A stretch of 64,000 bases of DNA from Patiriisocius marinistellae (GCF_009014635.1 NZ_BKCF01000001.1:372001-436000); one strand, 5' to 3'. Counted from the first letter of the stretch, positions 18,277 through 27,906 are shown. The notes: generated by a model from the sequence alone, not told the origin. Numbers and translations: made by a program.

Positions 18277-18613
18277 TTAAATAGAAAGAAATGCCATAAT
18301 TTATAATCATATTAAACCTCTCAGATTATAATACAGCAATTAACAACAAAATGTTAATATAGAGAGTCTTCGACAGATTCAGACTACATAAATATTAAAA
18401 ATATCTATGTCAAAAGTATTAGAATTAACAATAGGTATTTGCACACTAATTATCGGTTCGATCATACTCTATCGAGAAGTTTCGCAATGGAATACAATTG
18501 GCAAAAAAGATTAGTCCATTAAATCACAAAATTATAAAATAATCTTTGGGGCCATAGTTTTTGTTCTTATTGGTATTGTAAGTATTTATCGATACTTTAA
18601 TTAAAAAAATCTT
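18277..18613 (+). other. intergenic region holding a small ORF
   Basis: The 337-bp gap contains only the small membrane ORF described at 18407-18604. I saw no strong terminator or tRNA in it. Confidence 0.5.
18407..18604 (+). pseudogene. small two-helix membrane protein interrupted by an in-frame TAG
   Basis: From the ATG at 18407 a 35-residue peptide (MSKVLELTIGICTLIIGSII..., then YREVSQWNTIGKKD) ends at a TAG at 18512-18514. The same frame then continues without another stop to a TAA at 18602-18604. The second part is a hydrophobic helix (IIFGAIVFVLIGIVSIYRYF). Together the 66 codons form a normal-looking helix-loop-helix protein, like many small flavobacterial membrane proteins. The simplest reading is a nonsense mutation. 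Two separate short ORFs or readthrough are alternatives. No known function. Confidence 0.5.
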
Positions 18614-19648
18614 TTACAAAACCCCCAATACTTTTTCAACTACTGTAGTAACAGGAATTGTATTCATGGCTTTATCATAACCAGCCGGATATTTATTTCC
18701 GTAAATTGAGGTGGGAATTAATGGAAATTGATCTCTGTCTGCTATTAATTGGTTAGCATTAGGTTGATTAAAAGGAACAAACCCGGCATAAGGGTGTGTC
18801 ACTCCCCAAAGTGTAATTACAGGCAATCCATACATTGCTGCTAGGTGCCCATTACCACTATCCATTGCAAGCATTACATCTAGATTTGAAATAAGTTTTA
18901 ACTCATCTTCAAATGATAAAACTCCAGCTACGTTTATTACACTTTCAAATTCTTGTGCAATATCATCAAGTTGAGAAACCTCTTTTTTTCCACCGCCAAA
19001 TAGAAAAATTTTAAATCTATTTGTAGCATTCAAATCTTCAATTACCTCCTTCATTAATGACAAACGATACATTTTTCCGTCATGGGCTGCAAACGGAGCA
19101 ATACCAATTAACTTTTTGGGGTGGGCTCCTACTAGTTCTTGTAATAGAGGGGTTAATCTATGTCTCCCGGGAAATTTTTGTTTATTTAAGTCAATGGGAA
19201 AGCCTAATTTTTCAAAAACATCGGCATAACGTTGATGCGTTTTTTTTAGCGGTTTTATAAGTGCCCCATTTGCTTGAATGAGCTCTTTTTTTTGGGCTCT
19301 GCCTTTATCAATTGATGCAGTTTTATTTTGACGTAGCCAAAGTAAAAACCTTAATACTTTTGAGCGTAATACATTATGTGTATCTGCTACAGCATCTATG
19401 CCTAGTTTATTTGCTTCGGTTGAAAGTTTAAATAGCCCTACAATACCTTTATGTTTTCCGTAGACATCAGCATCGAGTGTTGACACGTTTAAAATTTCAG
19501 AAAAAAATGGTTTAAAAAAAGATTTAGTAAGGACTGTTATTTTTAAATCTGGATACGTTTGAGTAACAACCCGCAGCACTGGCACTAACATAGCAACGTC
19601 TCCCATTGCTGAGAGACGAATTGCTAAAATATGTTTGGGTTTTGACAT
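18614..19648 (-). CDS. glycosyltransferase family 9 (heptosyltransferase-like) protein
   Basis: 344 residues. The N-terminus (HILAIRLSAMGDVAMLVPVLR) and the C-terminal donor-site block (MLAMDSGNGHLAAMYGLPVITLWG) are those of ADP-heptose:LPS heptosyltransferases (GT9, GT-B fold). In Bacteroidota such enzymes build lipopolysaccharide core or similar glycans at the inner membrane. The sugar donor and acceptor cannot be named. The gene follows the DUF4254 gene by 68 bp in the same direction, a pairing that suggests a shared job in envelope glycan assembly. Confidence 0.88.
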   Translation of the reverse strand: MSKPKHILAIRLSAMGDVAMLVPVLRVVTQTYPDLKITVLTKSFFKPFFSEILNVSTLDADVYGKHKGIVGLFKLSTEANKLGIDAVADTHNVLRSKVLRFLLWLRQNKTASIDKGRAQKKELIQANGALIKPLKKTHQRYADVFEKLGFPIDLNKQKFPGRHRLTPLLQELVGAHPKKLIGIAPFAAHDGKMYRLSLMKEVIEDLNATNRFKIFLFGGGKKEVSQLDDIAQEFESVINVAGVLSFEDELKLISNLDVMLAMDSGNGHLAAMYGLPVITLWGVTHPYAGFVPFNQPNANQLIADRDQFPLIPTSIYGNKYPAGYDKAMNTIPVTTVVEKVLGVL

Positions 19649-19716
19649 CGAAAAATCCTAATATTTCAAATTGTTGCGCTTAAACGTTAAGGCTTTCAGC
19701 GTAATAAAAACTGAAA

Positions 19717-20328
19717 TTATTTTTCCCCTCTAAGTACAGGGTTTAACTCATCATCATTGTACATTTTCATCTGCTTATAAACTTTCATATACTTACTACC
19801 TTCTTCAATGTCATTTAATAATTGATCAATTGCCGTACTTAAGTCTACTCGTTGTTCTAATAAAATATCAAGCTTTTTCTTACAAGTTGTTCTGTGAGTT
19901 TCAGTAGCATTTGCACGAGTTGCCTCCTCGTTCATATGATATACTTTTAAAGCCAAAATTGACAAACGATCAACGCCCCAAGCTGGGCTTTCTGTGTTTA
20001 TTGTGGCGTTTTCGTCTACTGTTACATTCTTATATTTTTCTAAAAAATAGCTGTCAATATATTCCACCATATCTGTTCGATCCTGATTTGATGCGTCAAT
20101 TTGACGTTTTAAAGCAAGTGCTGCTATTGGGTCAATGTTAGGGTCTCTAATAATATCTTCATAATGCCACTGTACTGTATCTATCCAACATTTTCTATAT
20201 AATAAGTGTTCTAACAAATGGTCATCTTTATCATATTTGTTTTCAAAAGGCTGGTCAACAGTATTAATATGGTGATATTTTACAATAACTTCTAGAAATA
20301 TTTTATTGGCGAGTTCGCTAAATTTCAT
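19717..20328 (-). CDS. DUF4254 family protein
   Basis: 203 residues, predicted soluble and mostly helical. It has the features I associate with DUF4254: a start FSELANKIFLEVIVKYHH, the HLLYRKCWIDTVQWHYEDIIRDP block and an NQDRTDMVEYID motif. No catalytic residues are known to me. Its place directly upstream of a GT9 glycosyltransferase suggests a role in lipopolysaccharide or core glycan biosynthesis. A -7 element lies about 30 bp upstream. Confidence 0.85.
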   Translation of the reverse strand: MKFSELANKIFLEVIVKYHHINTVDQPFENKYDKDDHLLEHLLYRKCWIDTVQWHYEDIIRDPNIDPIAALALKRQIDASNQDRTDMVEYIDSYFLEKYKNVTVDENATINTESPAWGVDRLSILALKVYHMNEEATRANATETHRTTCKKKLDILLEQRVDLSTAIDQLLNDIEEGSKYMKVYKQMKMYNDDELNPVLRGEK

Positions 20329-20589
20329 AGTATATATTTAAGTGTTAAACAAGGTATTACAAAGGTATGATATTTTGTGAGATTTGAGTGTTTTATACAA
20401 TACAGCCTATTAATAGTTTAGCTTCATTATCTCTTCTTTTTTAAAAAAAAACTAGCGTTTTTACTAAAGATTTATAGGTTGATTTTCTAAGATTTCGTTA
20501 AAATAAAAAATTGCTTCTTATTTAAGTTTACAATTCTATCTCTCTTCGGAAATATATAAACCTGCTATATTTCGGCTCTGCCCAAAAAA
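20329..20589. other. intergenic region between DUF6427 and DUF4254 genes
   Basis: These 261 bp contain no gene I can support. They hold the -7 element at 20360-20367 and one copy of the dispersed word CTTCGGAAAT (20544-20553). Confidence 0.5.
20360..20367 (-). promoter_or_regulatory. -7 element for the DUF4254-GT9 pair
   Basis: TACCTTTG on the minus strand fits TAnnTTTG and lies about 32 bp before the DUF4254 start. Confidence 0.45.
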
Positions 20590-21528
20590 TTAATTTAGTA
20601 TAAAGCCAATAATTAATGCTAAGAAAAATAAAGCCCACAAAAGTATTTCATTAAAAATGTAGCGCTCTTTTACAGAGGCTGCCTCAATATAATTTGTAGT
20701 TAAAATTGAGACTGGGAAGAAGAGAAAAAGTAATTCTGCTCCATTTTTTTGCGGACTCAAGGCGACTACAAAAATAGTCACAACTCCTATAGCTAATATC
20801 ATAAAACCAGCGGGTTTCTCTTTTTTTGATAAAGATGTGATTTTAACTAAGCGACTACTTCCCATCCATAATAGCAAGCTAATTAACATAGTTATTGGGA
20901 TAAGAATGGGTATTTTATTATATCCTCTAAAGTCAAAGTTGCCCGTTTGGTTCCAATTAAAAATCCATGTAAATGAATCGTCTTTCAATAAATAAAAAAC
21001 AACAGCAAGTGTAAATACAGTAATAAAGGATAAAACCGGAATTAAGAGTAATTTAAATGAAATACTTAATAATCTAAAAATTGCAATAAATACTATTATA
21101 AAATAAAGAATTGCCCAAAAATAAAAGAGGGATGCAAGTGTTATATACATTCCTGCATCAAAAAGTTTTTTTTCAATATTCCTTCCTGTTCGTAGACTCA
21201 AAATTCTCCGAGTTGATAGTAATAAAAAAATTGCCGAAATAATAATATTAGTCTCACCAAAAACACTTGGGGTCATTAATAGAAAGATAGTATAAATAAA
21301 AATTGCATAAGTATTATTTTCTGTAACATCATTTTTTCGAATAATGAAATCAACTAGCAATAGCATAAACATCAAGAGCGATAATATTAAAACACTACTG
21401 CCTAAATTTATGAAACTAAATGTCCAAGATTGACTATTAAAAAGGAATAATAAATAACCTACACTTATAGAAATGCACAACAACACATAATTTATAGGGC
21501 TAGATTTACCAAAAAAGCTTGCGAGCAT
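20590..21528 (-). CDS. DUF6427 family multi-pass membrane protein
   Basis: 312 residues with about eight or nine hydrophobic segments and no signal peptide. It begins MLASFFGKSSPINYVLL, the start I recall for DUF6427 proteins of Flavobacteriaceae. It has no recognisable catalytic motif. It is divergent from the small 86-residue membrane protein, with 40 bp between the starts. Function unknown. Confidence 0.75.
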   Translation of the reverse strand: MLASFFGKSSPINYVLLCISISVGYLLFLFNSQSWTFSFINLGSSVLILSLLMFMLLLVDFIIRKNDVTENNTYAIFIYTIFLLMTPSVFGETNIIISAIFLLLSTRRILSLRTGRNIEKKLFDAGMYITLASLFYFWAILYFIIVFIAIFRLLSISFKLLLIPVLSFITVFTLAVVFYLLKDDSFTWIFNWNQTGNFDFRGYNKIPILIPITMLISLLLWMGSSRLVKITSLSKKEKPAGFMILAIGVVTIFVVALSPQKNGAELLFLFFPVSILTTNYIEAASVKERYIFNEILLWALFFLALIIGFILN

Positions 21529-21541
21529 AGGGACTTATTTA

Positions 21542-21549
21542 TACTTTTG
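21542..21549 (+). promoter_or_regulatory. -7 element for the 86-residue membrane protein
   Basis: TACTTTTG fits TAnnTTTG and lies 20 bp before the ATG at 21569. Confidence 0.5.
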
Positions 21550-21568
21550 CATTTCAAAATATAAAGAT

Positions 21569-21829
21569 ATGGCTTTAAGAGATGTTTTTTACGGTATTAA
21601 AGAGTTTTCAGAAGATGTTTTATTTGCACCTTTTGATGCATTACGTGCGCTGGAATTAGAAAGCTGGTCTGCTGCAAATATTATATCTTGGTTATTTATT
21701 TTGGTTGGTTTTGTAGCATTTATTTACTGGATGCTAGAACTAAAAAAATATAATGACAATAATGAAGAGGATCGCACCTCAACATCTCACTCTTTCTTGG
21801 GTGGAGATACATACCAATACAAAGACTAG
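21569..21829 (+). CDS. small single-pass membrane protein (DUF6341-like)
   Basis: 86 residues. An amphipathic N-terminal part (RDVFYGIKEFSEDVLFAPFDALRALE) is followed by one membrane helix (about 36-55, NIISWLFILVGFVAFIYWML) and a polar tail. It matches my memory of DUF6341, a small Flavobacteriaceae family that neighbours DUF6427. The conserved pairing suggests a joint but unknown role. A strong terminator follows. Confidence 0.75.
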   Translation: MALRDVFYGIKEFSEDVLFAPFDALRALELESWSAANIISWLFILVGFVAFIYWMLELKKYNDNNEEDRTSTSHSFLGGDTYQYKD

Positions 21830-21844
21830 ATTTTATAAAAAAGT

Positions 21845-21890
21845 AAAGGGTTAAAGCTTAATCGTAATCACGATTAAGCTTTAACCCTTT
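21845..21890. terminator. strong bidirectional terminator
   Basis: A 20-bp perfect stem (21845-21864 with 21871-21890, built on AAAGGGTTAAAGC) with a 6-nt loop is followed by a T-run on the plus strand and T-rich DNA on the minus strand. It separates convergent genes. Confidence 0.92.
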
Positions 21891-21985
21891 TTTTTGTGGG
21901 ATGAATTTTATTTAAAGAGCTAAATATCAGTTTTGACTTTAACCTATAAATACGCCTTAAAAAAATTATAAACTAAACAATATAT

Positions 21986-23254
21986 TTACAAATCAAAACC
22001 AATATCTTTCCTGAAAAACATCCCATCAAAAGATATTTTTTCAATCTCTGTATATGATTTTTGAATTGCTTTTTTATAATCTAAATCTAGCGATGTAACT
22101 GCGATAACACGACCTCCATTAGTCACTAATCTTTCTTCATTCTGTGCGGTTCCAGCATGAAAAACGATGGAATCCTGCACATTTTCAGTGCCTTTAATTT
22201 CTTTTCCTTTTTCATATGCCTCTGGATATCCTCCCGAAACCAGCATCACCGTAGCCGCCGCTTTTTCTTCAAGTTCTATGGGCATAATATCTAGATTTTG
22301 CTCATAGGTCGCTTCGAGCAAATCAACTAGATCTGTCTTTATTCGTGGTAAAACCACCTCGGTCTCTGGATCGCCCATACGCACATTATATTCAATAACA
22401 TACGGCTCATCTCCCACCTTTATTAATCCAATAAACACAAAACCTTTATAATCAATCTCCTCTTCCTTTAAACCCTTTACCGTGGGTTTTACAATACGCT
22501 CTTCTATTTTCTGCATCAACACCTCGTCTGCAAAGGGCACTGGAGATATAGCTCCCATTCCGCCAGTATTCAAGCCCTTATCGCCCTCTCCTATTCGCTT
22601 GTAATCTTTTGCTGTAGGCAAAACCTTATAGTTTTTACCATCTGTCAATACAAATACGCTTAACTCAATCCCGTCTAAAAACTCTTCGATTACCACAGTA
22701 TTACTTGCATCGCCAAATTTACCACCAAGCATTTCGGCAAGTGCACTTTTTGCTTCTTCAATATCTTGTATAATCAATACCCCTTTTCCGGCTGCAAGCC
22801 CGTCTGCTTTTAATACATAAGGTGCTTTCAATGTTTCTAAAAACTGTTTTCCCGCATCTAATGTTTCTGAAGTAAAACTCGCATACGCCGCAGTAGGAAT
22901 ATTGTGTTGTAACATAAACTCCTTTGCACGTTCTTTACTTCCTTCTAACAAAGCACCTCTTTTTGAAGGACCAATAATTTTTATCTTCTTCAAACTTGGT
23001 GTCTCCTTAAAATAATTGGCAATCCCCATTACCAATGGATCTTCGGGCCCAACCACAACCATGTCTATTTTATTTTCTAAAACACATTTTTCAATCGCTT
23101 GAAAATCTGTCACACTTAAATCAATATTTGTTGCAATTGCAGCTGTTCCTGCATTTCCAGGTGCTACAAATAAATTTTTACACCGTTCACTTTTTGCTAA
23201 TTGATACGCAAATGCATGTTCACGACCGCCTGACCCAAGTACTAAAATGTTCAT
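21986..23254 (-). CDS. purD: phosphoribosylamine--glycine ligase
   Basis: 422 residues. PurD joins glycine to phosphoribosylamine with ATP, the second step of purine synthesis. The N-terminus MNILVLGSGGREHAFAYQLAKS is diagnostic. The ATP-grasp domain spans about 105-320, including YVLKADGLAAGKGV and the metal-binding EYNVRMGDPETE. Length is normal. It is divergent from the PaaK-like gene. A -7 element lies about 25 bp upstream. Confidence 0.97.
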   Translation of the reverse strand: MNILVLGSGGREHAFAYQLAKSERCKNLFVAPGNAGTAAIATNIDLSVTDFQAIEKCVLENKIDMVVVGPEDPLVMGIANYFKETPSLKKIKIIGPSKRGALLEGSKERAKEFMLQHNIPTAAYASFTSETLDAGKQFLETLKAPYVLKADGLAAGKGVLIIQDIEEAKSALAEMLGGKFGDASNTVVIEEFLDGIELSVFVLTDGKNYKVLPTAKDYKRIGEGDKGLNTGGMGAISPVPFADEVLMQKIEERIVKPTVKGLKEEEIDYKGFVFIGLIKVGDEPYVIEYNVRMGDPETEVVLPRIKTDLVDLLEATYEQNLDIMPIELEEKAAATVMLVSGGYPEAYEKGKEIKGTENVQDSIVFHAGTAQNEERLVTNGGRVIAVTSLDLDYKKAIQKSYTEIEKISFDGMFFRKDIGFDL

Positions 23255-23276
23255 ATTTTTCTGGTTTTAAAGGCTA

Positions 23277-23284
23277 CAAAAGTA
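23277..23284 (-). promoter_or_regulatory. -7 element for purD
   Basis: TACTTTTG on the minus strand fits TAnnTTTG, about 23 bp before the purD ATG, which predicts a short leader. Confidence 0.5.
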
Positions 23285-23345
23285 ACATGAATTTACCAAA
23301 ATAGTACCCCAGCGTTTTGTATATTTCAGCTTTAAATTTTGACGT

Positions 23346-24659
23346 TTGAATTTATTTGAAACCACACTGCGATTTAATGGTTTTCCTATCAAGGAAGCAA
23401 AAGCGCGCTTACTTGAAATTCAAGCAATACCAGAAGCTGATTATGAAGCCTATGTGCATACGTTGCGAAAAGAAATAGTTAACTATCATTTAAGAGAAAA
23501 CAGCTACTACAGTAATTTTGTAGGTGCTTCGGAAATGAATAACTGGGAAGCAATACCCGTGTTGAAAAAAAGGGACTTACAACGCCCGCTACAAGAGCGA
23601 TTATCCCACGGTTTTCATTCAAAAAATTGTTACATCAATAAAACTTCTGGTTCTAGTGGACATCCTTTTATTTTTGCTAAAGACAAGTTTTGCCATGCCA
23701 TGACTTGGGCCGAAATTTTAGATAGGTTTGGTTGGTATTCTATTGATTTTAACCGTTCTCTACAAGCACGCTTTTATGGAATTCCATTAGATACATTTGG
23801 ATATCAAAAAGAGCGAATAAAAGATAGGTTAAGCAATAGATATAGATTTCCCATTTTTGATCTTTCTGATAAAAAAATGGAGGGGTTTTTAGAAAATTTC
23901 CGAAGAAAAAAGTTTGATTACATCAATGGATATACAAGCTCCATCGTACTTTTTGCAAAATTTATTCAACAAAAAAATATACTATTAACAGATGTTTGTC
24001 CATCGCTCAAACAATGCATCGTTACTAGCGAAATGCTTTTTGAAAGTGATAAAAAATTGATGGAAAAAGTTTTTGGTGTACCCGTGATTAACGAATACGG
24101 AGCGAGTGAATTAGACCTCATCGCATTCACTAACACACAAAATGAATTTATAGTTAATAGTGAAACTCTTTTTGTTGAAATACTAGATGAAAATAATAAG
24201 CCTTTACCTAAAGGGGAGCTTGGGCGTATTGTAATTACATCATTATACAACAAAGCGCATCCACTTATTAGGTATGATATAGGCGACACTGGCAGATTGA
24301 CAAAAGATAGTACGTTGAAAAAACCCATCCTTGCTCAATTAATAGGCAGAACAAATGATGTCGCAATCCTTAAAAACGGAAAAAAAGTACCAGGATTGAC
24401 ATTTTACTATGTTACAAAAAGCGTTATTGAAGACGACGGAAATGTAAAAGAATTTGTAATTGAACAACACACATTAAACCACTTTAAAATCATTTATACC
24501 GCAAAAAACCCCCTATTAAAAACTGAAGAAGAGAGTGTTAAAAAAGCACTGTTCAAATATTTAGAAAATGATCTAGTTTTAAGCTTTGAACGTGTAACTG
24601 TTTTAAATAGAAACAATAGAGGAAAACTGAAACAGTTTGTGTGTTTAGTGGACAAATAG
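23346..24659 (+). CDS. adenylate-forming enzyme of the phenylacetate--CoA ligase (PaaK/CapK) family
   Basis: 437 residues. The AMP-binding P-loop is KTSGSSGHP and further motifs are NEYGASELDLIAF and the KxxGRTND hinge (ERxxxR/GR region, LIGRTNDVAILKNGKKV). These enzymes activate a carboxylate as an acyl-adenylate, then often as a thioester. The substrate is unknown. CapK-type members occur in polysaccharide loci, and the surface-polysaccharide genes begin only 126 bp away on the other strand. The start is probably TTG at 23346; no ATG lies nearby in frame. Two copies of the dispersed word lie inside (23527 and 23896), in different frames. Confidence 0.87.
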   Translation: MNLFETTLRFNGFPIKEAKARLLEIQAIPEADYEAYVHTLRKEIVNYHLRENSYYSNFVGASEMNNWEAIPVLKKRDLQRPLQERLSHGFHSKNCYINKTSGSSGHPFIFAKDKFCHAMTWAEILDRFGWYSIDFNRSLQARFYGIPLDTFGYQKERIKDRLSNRYRFPIFDLSDKKMEGFLENFRRKKFDYINGYTSSIVLFAKFIQQKNILLTDVCPSLKQCIVTSEMLFESDKKLMEKVFGVPVINEYGASELDLIAFTNTQNEFIVNSETLFVEILDENNKPLPKGELGRIVITSLYNKAHPLIRYDIGDTGRLTKDSTLKKPILAQLIGRTNDVAILKNGKKVPGLTFYYVTKSVIEDDGNVKEFVIEQHTLNHFKIIYTAKNPLLKTEEESVKKALFKYLENDLVLSFERVTVLNRNNRGKLKQFVCLVDK

Positions 24660-24784
24660 CTATAATGTTTAAAAACAGCCTTTTACACTCACTTCGATAG
24701 GCGTATTGTAATAAAGTTTTATCAAATTATTTAGTTGGTCAGCTGAGCTTTTCAAAAAGTAATTTAACCGCAAAGGTTTTACAA

Positions 24785-25594
24785 TTAATACTGTTCAATG
24801 TGTTTAGGTCGATTTACAAAATACTCCCAGAAAAACCGGAGTAAATACAATGAAGACTTGATTGTTGAGTACCCTAAGTATTCTCTGTAAAATGCGTAGT
24901 TATATTTTACAAGGTTCAATTTATCTCTACTCATATTGCCGTTATGGACTCTATAATATGCTAAGTCTTGTTGAATCCCTAAGGCAGGTTTAGCACTTCT
25001 TTTAATCGCTTCGAGCCATACCGCCCAGTCTTGACGTTTTCTTATTGTAGGTGCTTCTATTTTACCTAAAACGGCACAATTGTACATGCCAGTTAAATTT
25101 CCGAGGTAATTATTATTATGTTGCTTTTTATAAGTTAATTGATTAATGGCTTTAATGCGTTTTCCTATTTCATACCCGTTTTCATCTATGTGAACATAAC
25201 TCGTAAAACTTACATTACAGTTATTTTTAGACATGAAATATAACTGAATTTCTAACTTTTGCGAATGCCACAAATCATCTGCATCTAAAAATGCAATATA
25301 TGTTCCTTGTGCTAGCGAGGTTCCCTTATTGCGAGCTTGGGCCGCCCCTTTGTTTATTTTCTCCTCAGTGAGTTTGATGCGAGCATCATTTTTTGCTAAT
25401 GTTTTTACAATAGTAACTGATGCATCTGTAGAGTTATCATCAACAATTAAAAGTTCCCAATTTGAATATGTTTGAGATTGAATTGAAGCTATTGTTTGAG
25501 CAATAAATGGAGCAGCATTATACAGCGGTGTTATAATGGATATAAGCGGTTGTGCTATAGTATTAGTATGCTTTTTCTTCTCCTTTGATAGCAT
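24785..25594 (-). CDS. family 2 glycosyltransferase
   Basis: 269 residues from the ATG at 25594. It has the GT-A fold start ISIITPLYNAAPFIAQTIASIQ and the metal-binding DDNSTD and FLDADDLW motifs. It transfers a sugar from a nucleotide-sugar donor to a lipid-linked acceptor on the cytoplasmic side. The frame is open to a TTG at 25615, but the ATG is preferred. It overlaps the end of the upstream phosphoglycosyl transferase gene by 32 bp. It is the distal gene of the polysaccharide locus. Confidence 0.9.
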   Translation of the reverse strand: MLSKEKKKHTNTIAQPLISIITPLYNAAPFIAQTIASIQSQTYSNWELLIVDDNSTDASVTIVKTLAKNDARIKLTEEKINKGAAQARNKGTSLAQGTYIAFLDADDLWHSQKLEIQLYFMSKNNCNVSFTSYVHIDENGYEIGKRIKAINQLTYKKQHNNNYLGNLTGMYNCAVLGKIEAPTIRKRQDWAVWLEAIKRSAKPALGIQQDLAYYRVHNGNMSRDKLNLVKYNYAFYREYLGYSTIKSSLYLLRFFWEYFVNRPKHIEQY

Positions 25595-26918
25595 TATATA
25601 CGGTTTGGAAAACAACTTTAAGATCCATAATAAGCGACCAGTTTTCTAAATAATAAATATCATATTTAACTCTATTTATAATGTCCTTATCAGTCTCTAC
25701 TTCGCCTCTATAGCCACTTACTTGTGCTAATCCAGTAATTCCAGGTTTGATAAAGTGACGTACCATAAACTTGTCAATTCGCTCTGCGTACATATGTGTG
25801 TGGCTAACCATATGTGGTCTAGGTCCTACGACGCTCATATCTCCTTTTAGTACATTGATAAATTGTGGTAATTCATCCATACTTGTTTTTCTTATAATTT
25901 TACCCACTTTTGTAATACGAGTATCTCCTTTTGTAGCTTGATGTAAATGAGCTGTAGGGCTAGGTCGCATGGATCTAAATTTGTAGCAATAGAATTCTTT
26001 ATAATCGAGACCATTCCTTTTTTGTTTAAAAAACACAGGACCTTTAGATTCCAGTTTTATGAGTATTCCTAAAATAGGTGTTAACCAAGATAAGATTCCC
26101 ACAATAACGGTAAGAGACATAATTATATCAAAGGCTCGTTTGATAAACTTATTGAAAGGTTCATCCATGGGTATTTTACGTAGAGAAAGCACTGGTAAAT
26201 AGCCATAATAACTAAAGTCTAGTCTTTTGCCATAAATCTCTTTATTGTCTGGTAAAAACTTTAAAATCTTTAAATTATTATCAGAATACTCAATTAGCTT
26301 CGCCATTTTTTCTTCGCTCAAATCACCAACTGAAGCATATATTTCATCAATTTCATTTTTATCAATAAATGAAAAAATTGTATCTAAAGATGTTTTTTCT
26401 TGGCCTTTTAAGATAAACGATTTCATGAGATGATACCCATATTCTGAGTTATCGTTAAAAAAATGCTCTAGCTCTTTTGTCTTTTCATTTAAGCCTACAA
26501 TAATTACATTTCTTTTATTTCCCCCGAGTAAACCACGGTATTGTTTTAATAAATAGTAAATAGCAATTTTTATTCCCGAGATAATCCCCATTACGGTAAA
26601 AACATACTTTACAATGGCACCTGGATTTTGTTTTAATGTATAATAATACCCGTAAAAAGCAAACACAATGAGCAAAAACATCATTGTTTGTTTCATAACT
26701 AATGAGAGTATTTTAATTGCTTTTGTATATCTATAAATCTCATAGAAATTAATAATCGATGAGGAAATTATCCACGAAATGGTTACAAAAATGGTATAAT
26801 TAAAAAACTCTGTTCCCCCACCTAAAAATAAATAAGCGAAAGTATTAATTACCACTAAATCGATTGCGTAAGAGATAGGTCTTAAAAACCCTGAGTATCT
26901 ACCCTTTTTAAAGATCAT
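25563..26918 (-). CDS. polyprenyl-phosphate phosphoglycosyl transferase (WcaJ/WbaP-like)
   Basis: 451 residues. The N-terminal part has four membrane helices (about 12-110), followed by a Rossmann-like region (NVIIVGLNEKTKELEHF, about 135-250). The C-terminal bacterial sugar transferase domain starts at the KRAFDIIMS helix and contains KQKRNGLDYKEFYCYKFRSM and DELPQFINVLKGDMSVVGPRPH. This type transfers sugar-1-phosphate to undecaprenyl phosphate, starting repeat-unit synthesis. It lies 1 bp after the UXS-like gene and overlaps the GT2 gene. Confidence 0.93.
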   Translation of the reverse strand: MIFKKGRYSGFLRPISYAIDLVVINTFAYLFLGGGTEFFNYTIFVTISWIISSSIINFYEIYRYTKAIKILSLVMKQTMMFLLIVFAFYGYYYTLKQNPGAIVKYVFTVMGIISGIKIAIYYLLKQYRGLLGGNKRNVIIVGLNEKTKELEHFFNDNSEYGYHLMKSFILKGQEKTSLDTIFSFIDKNEIDEIYASVGDLSEEKMAKLIEYSDNNLKILKFLPDNKEIYGKRLDFSYYGYLPVLSLRKIPMDEPFNKFIKRAFDIIMSLTVIVGILSWLTPILGILIKLESKGPVFFKQKRNGLDYKEFYCYKFRSMRPSPTAHLHQATKGDTRITKVGKIIRKTSMDELPQFINVLKGDMSVVGPRPHMVSHTHMYAERIDKFMVRHFIKPGITGLAQVSGYRGEVETDKDIINRVKYDIYYLENWSLIMDLKVVFQTVYNAIKGEEKAY

Positions 26919-26919
26919 G

Positions 26920-27906
26920 TTATGCTCTTATGTGCTTTGAAAAATCCTTGTGTTCACTTTTGTGTAGCTCTTCTTTTGAAAGACTTTTAAAATAATCATA
27001 CGTAACTTTCATTCCGTCTGCACGTGATACTTTAGGTTCCCATCCTAAAATTTTACGAGCTAATGATATATCTGGTTCTCGCTGAAGTGGGTCGTCCTTT
27101 GGTAATTCTTTATAGATAATTTTTTGTTCAGTTCCTGTAAGTTTGATAATTTCCTTTGCAAAATCAAGTATTGTAATTTCTTCTGGATTCCCTATATTTA
27201 CTGGCTTTGTATAATCACTCATCAATAATCTATACAGTCCCTCCACTTGATCTTGAACATAACAAAAAGATCGTGTTTGTAAACCGTCACCAAAAACAGT
27301 TAAATCTTCTCCTCGCAAGGCTTGCCCAATAAACGCTGGAATTACACGACCATCATTAAGTCGCATTCTTGGTCCATATGTATTAAATATACGAGCAATG
27401 CGCGTGTCTAATCCATGAAATCTATGGTATGCCATAGTAATGGATTCTTGAAAACGTTTTGCTTCATCATAAACGCCACGAGGTCCAATGGTATTTACGT
27501 TTCCGTAGTAAGTTTCTTTTTGTGGGTGTACTTGTGGATCACCATATACCTCAGAGGTTGATGCAATCATAAAGCGAGCATCTTTTTCTTTTGCTAGGCC
27601 TAACAAATTATGTGTCCCAAGTGACCCTACTTTTAACGTTTGAATAGGGATTTTGAGATAGTCAATAGGACTTGCAGGAGAAGCAAAATGTAAAATATAA
27701 TCTACCTTACCAGCAACGTGTACAAACTTTGTAACATCATGATGGTAAAAGTCAAATTGCTCTAGTTTAAACAAATGTTCAAGGTTACGCTTATCTCCAG
27801 TAATAAGGTTATCCATCCCTATTACTTTAAAACCCTCAGCAATAAATTTATCACATAAATGTGATCCTAAAAACCCTGCAGCACCTGTTATTAAAACTGT
27901 TTTCAT
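26920..27906 (-). CDS. UDP-glucuronic acid decarboxylase-like NAD-dependent epimerase
   Basis: 328 residues, extended SDR family. The nucleotide-binding motif is [11 protein letters not shown] and the catalytic tyrosine-lysine pair is in YDEAKR. The segments [32 protein letters not shown] and the [14 protein letters not shown] region are typical of UDP-xylose synthases, which convert UDP-glucuronate to UDP-xylose. The upstream neighbour makes UDP-glucuronate, and the two genes share one base (stop-start overlap), which supports this assignment. Confidence 0.9.
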   Translation of the reverse strand: MKTVLITGAAGFLGSHLCDKFIAEGFKVIGMDNLITGDKRNLEHLFKLEQFDFYHHDVTKFVHVAGKVDYILHFASPASPIDYLKIPIQTLKVGSLGTHNLLGLAKEKDARFMIASTSEVYGDPQVHPQKETYYGNVNTIGPRGVYDEAKRFQESITMAYHRFHGLDTRIARIFNTYGPRMRLNDGRVIPAFIGQALRGEDLTVFGDGLQTRSFCYVQDQVEGLYRLLMSDYTKPVNIGNPEEITILDFAKEIIKLTGTEQKIIYKELPKDDPLQREPDISLARKILGWEPKVSRADGMKVTYDYFKSLSKEELHKSEHKDFSKHIRA

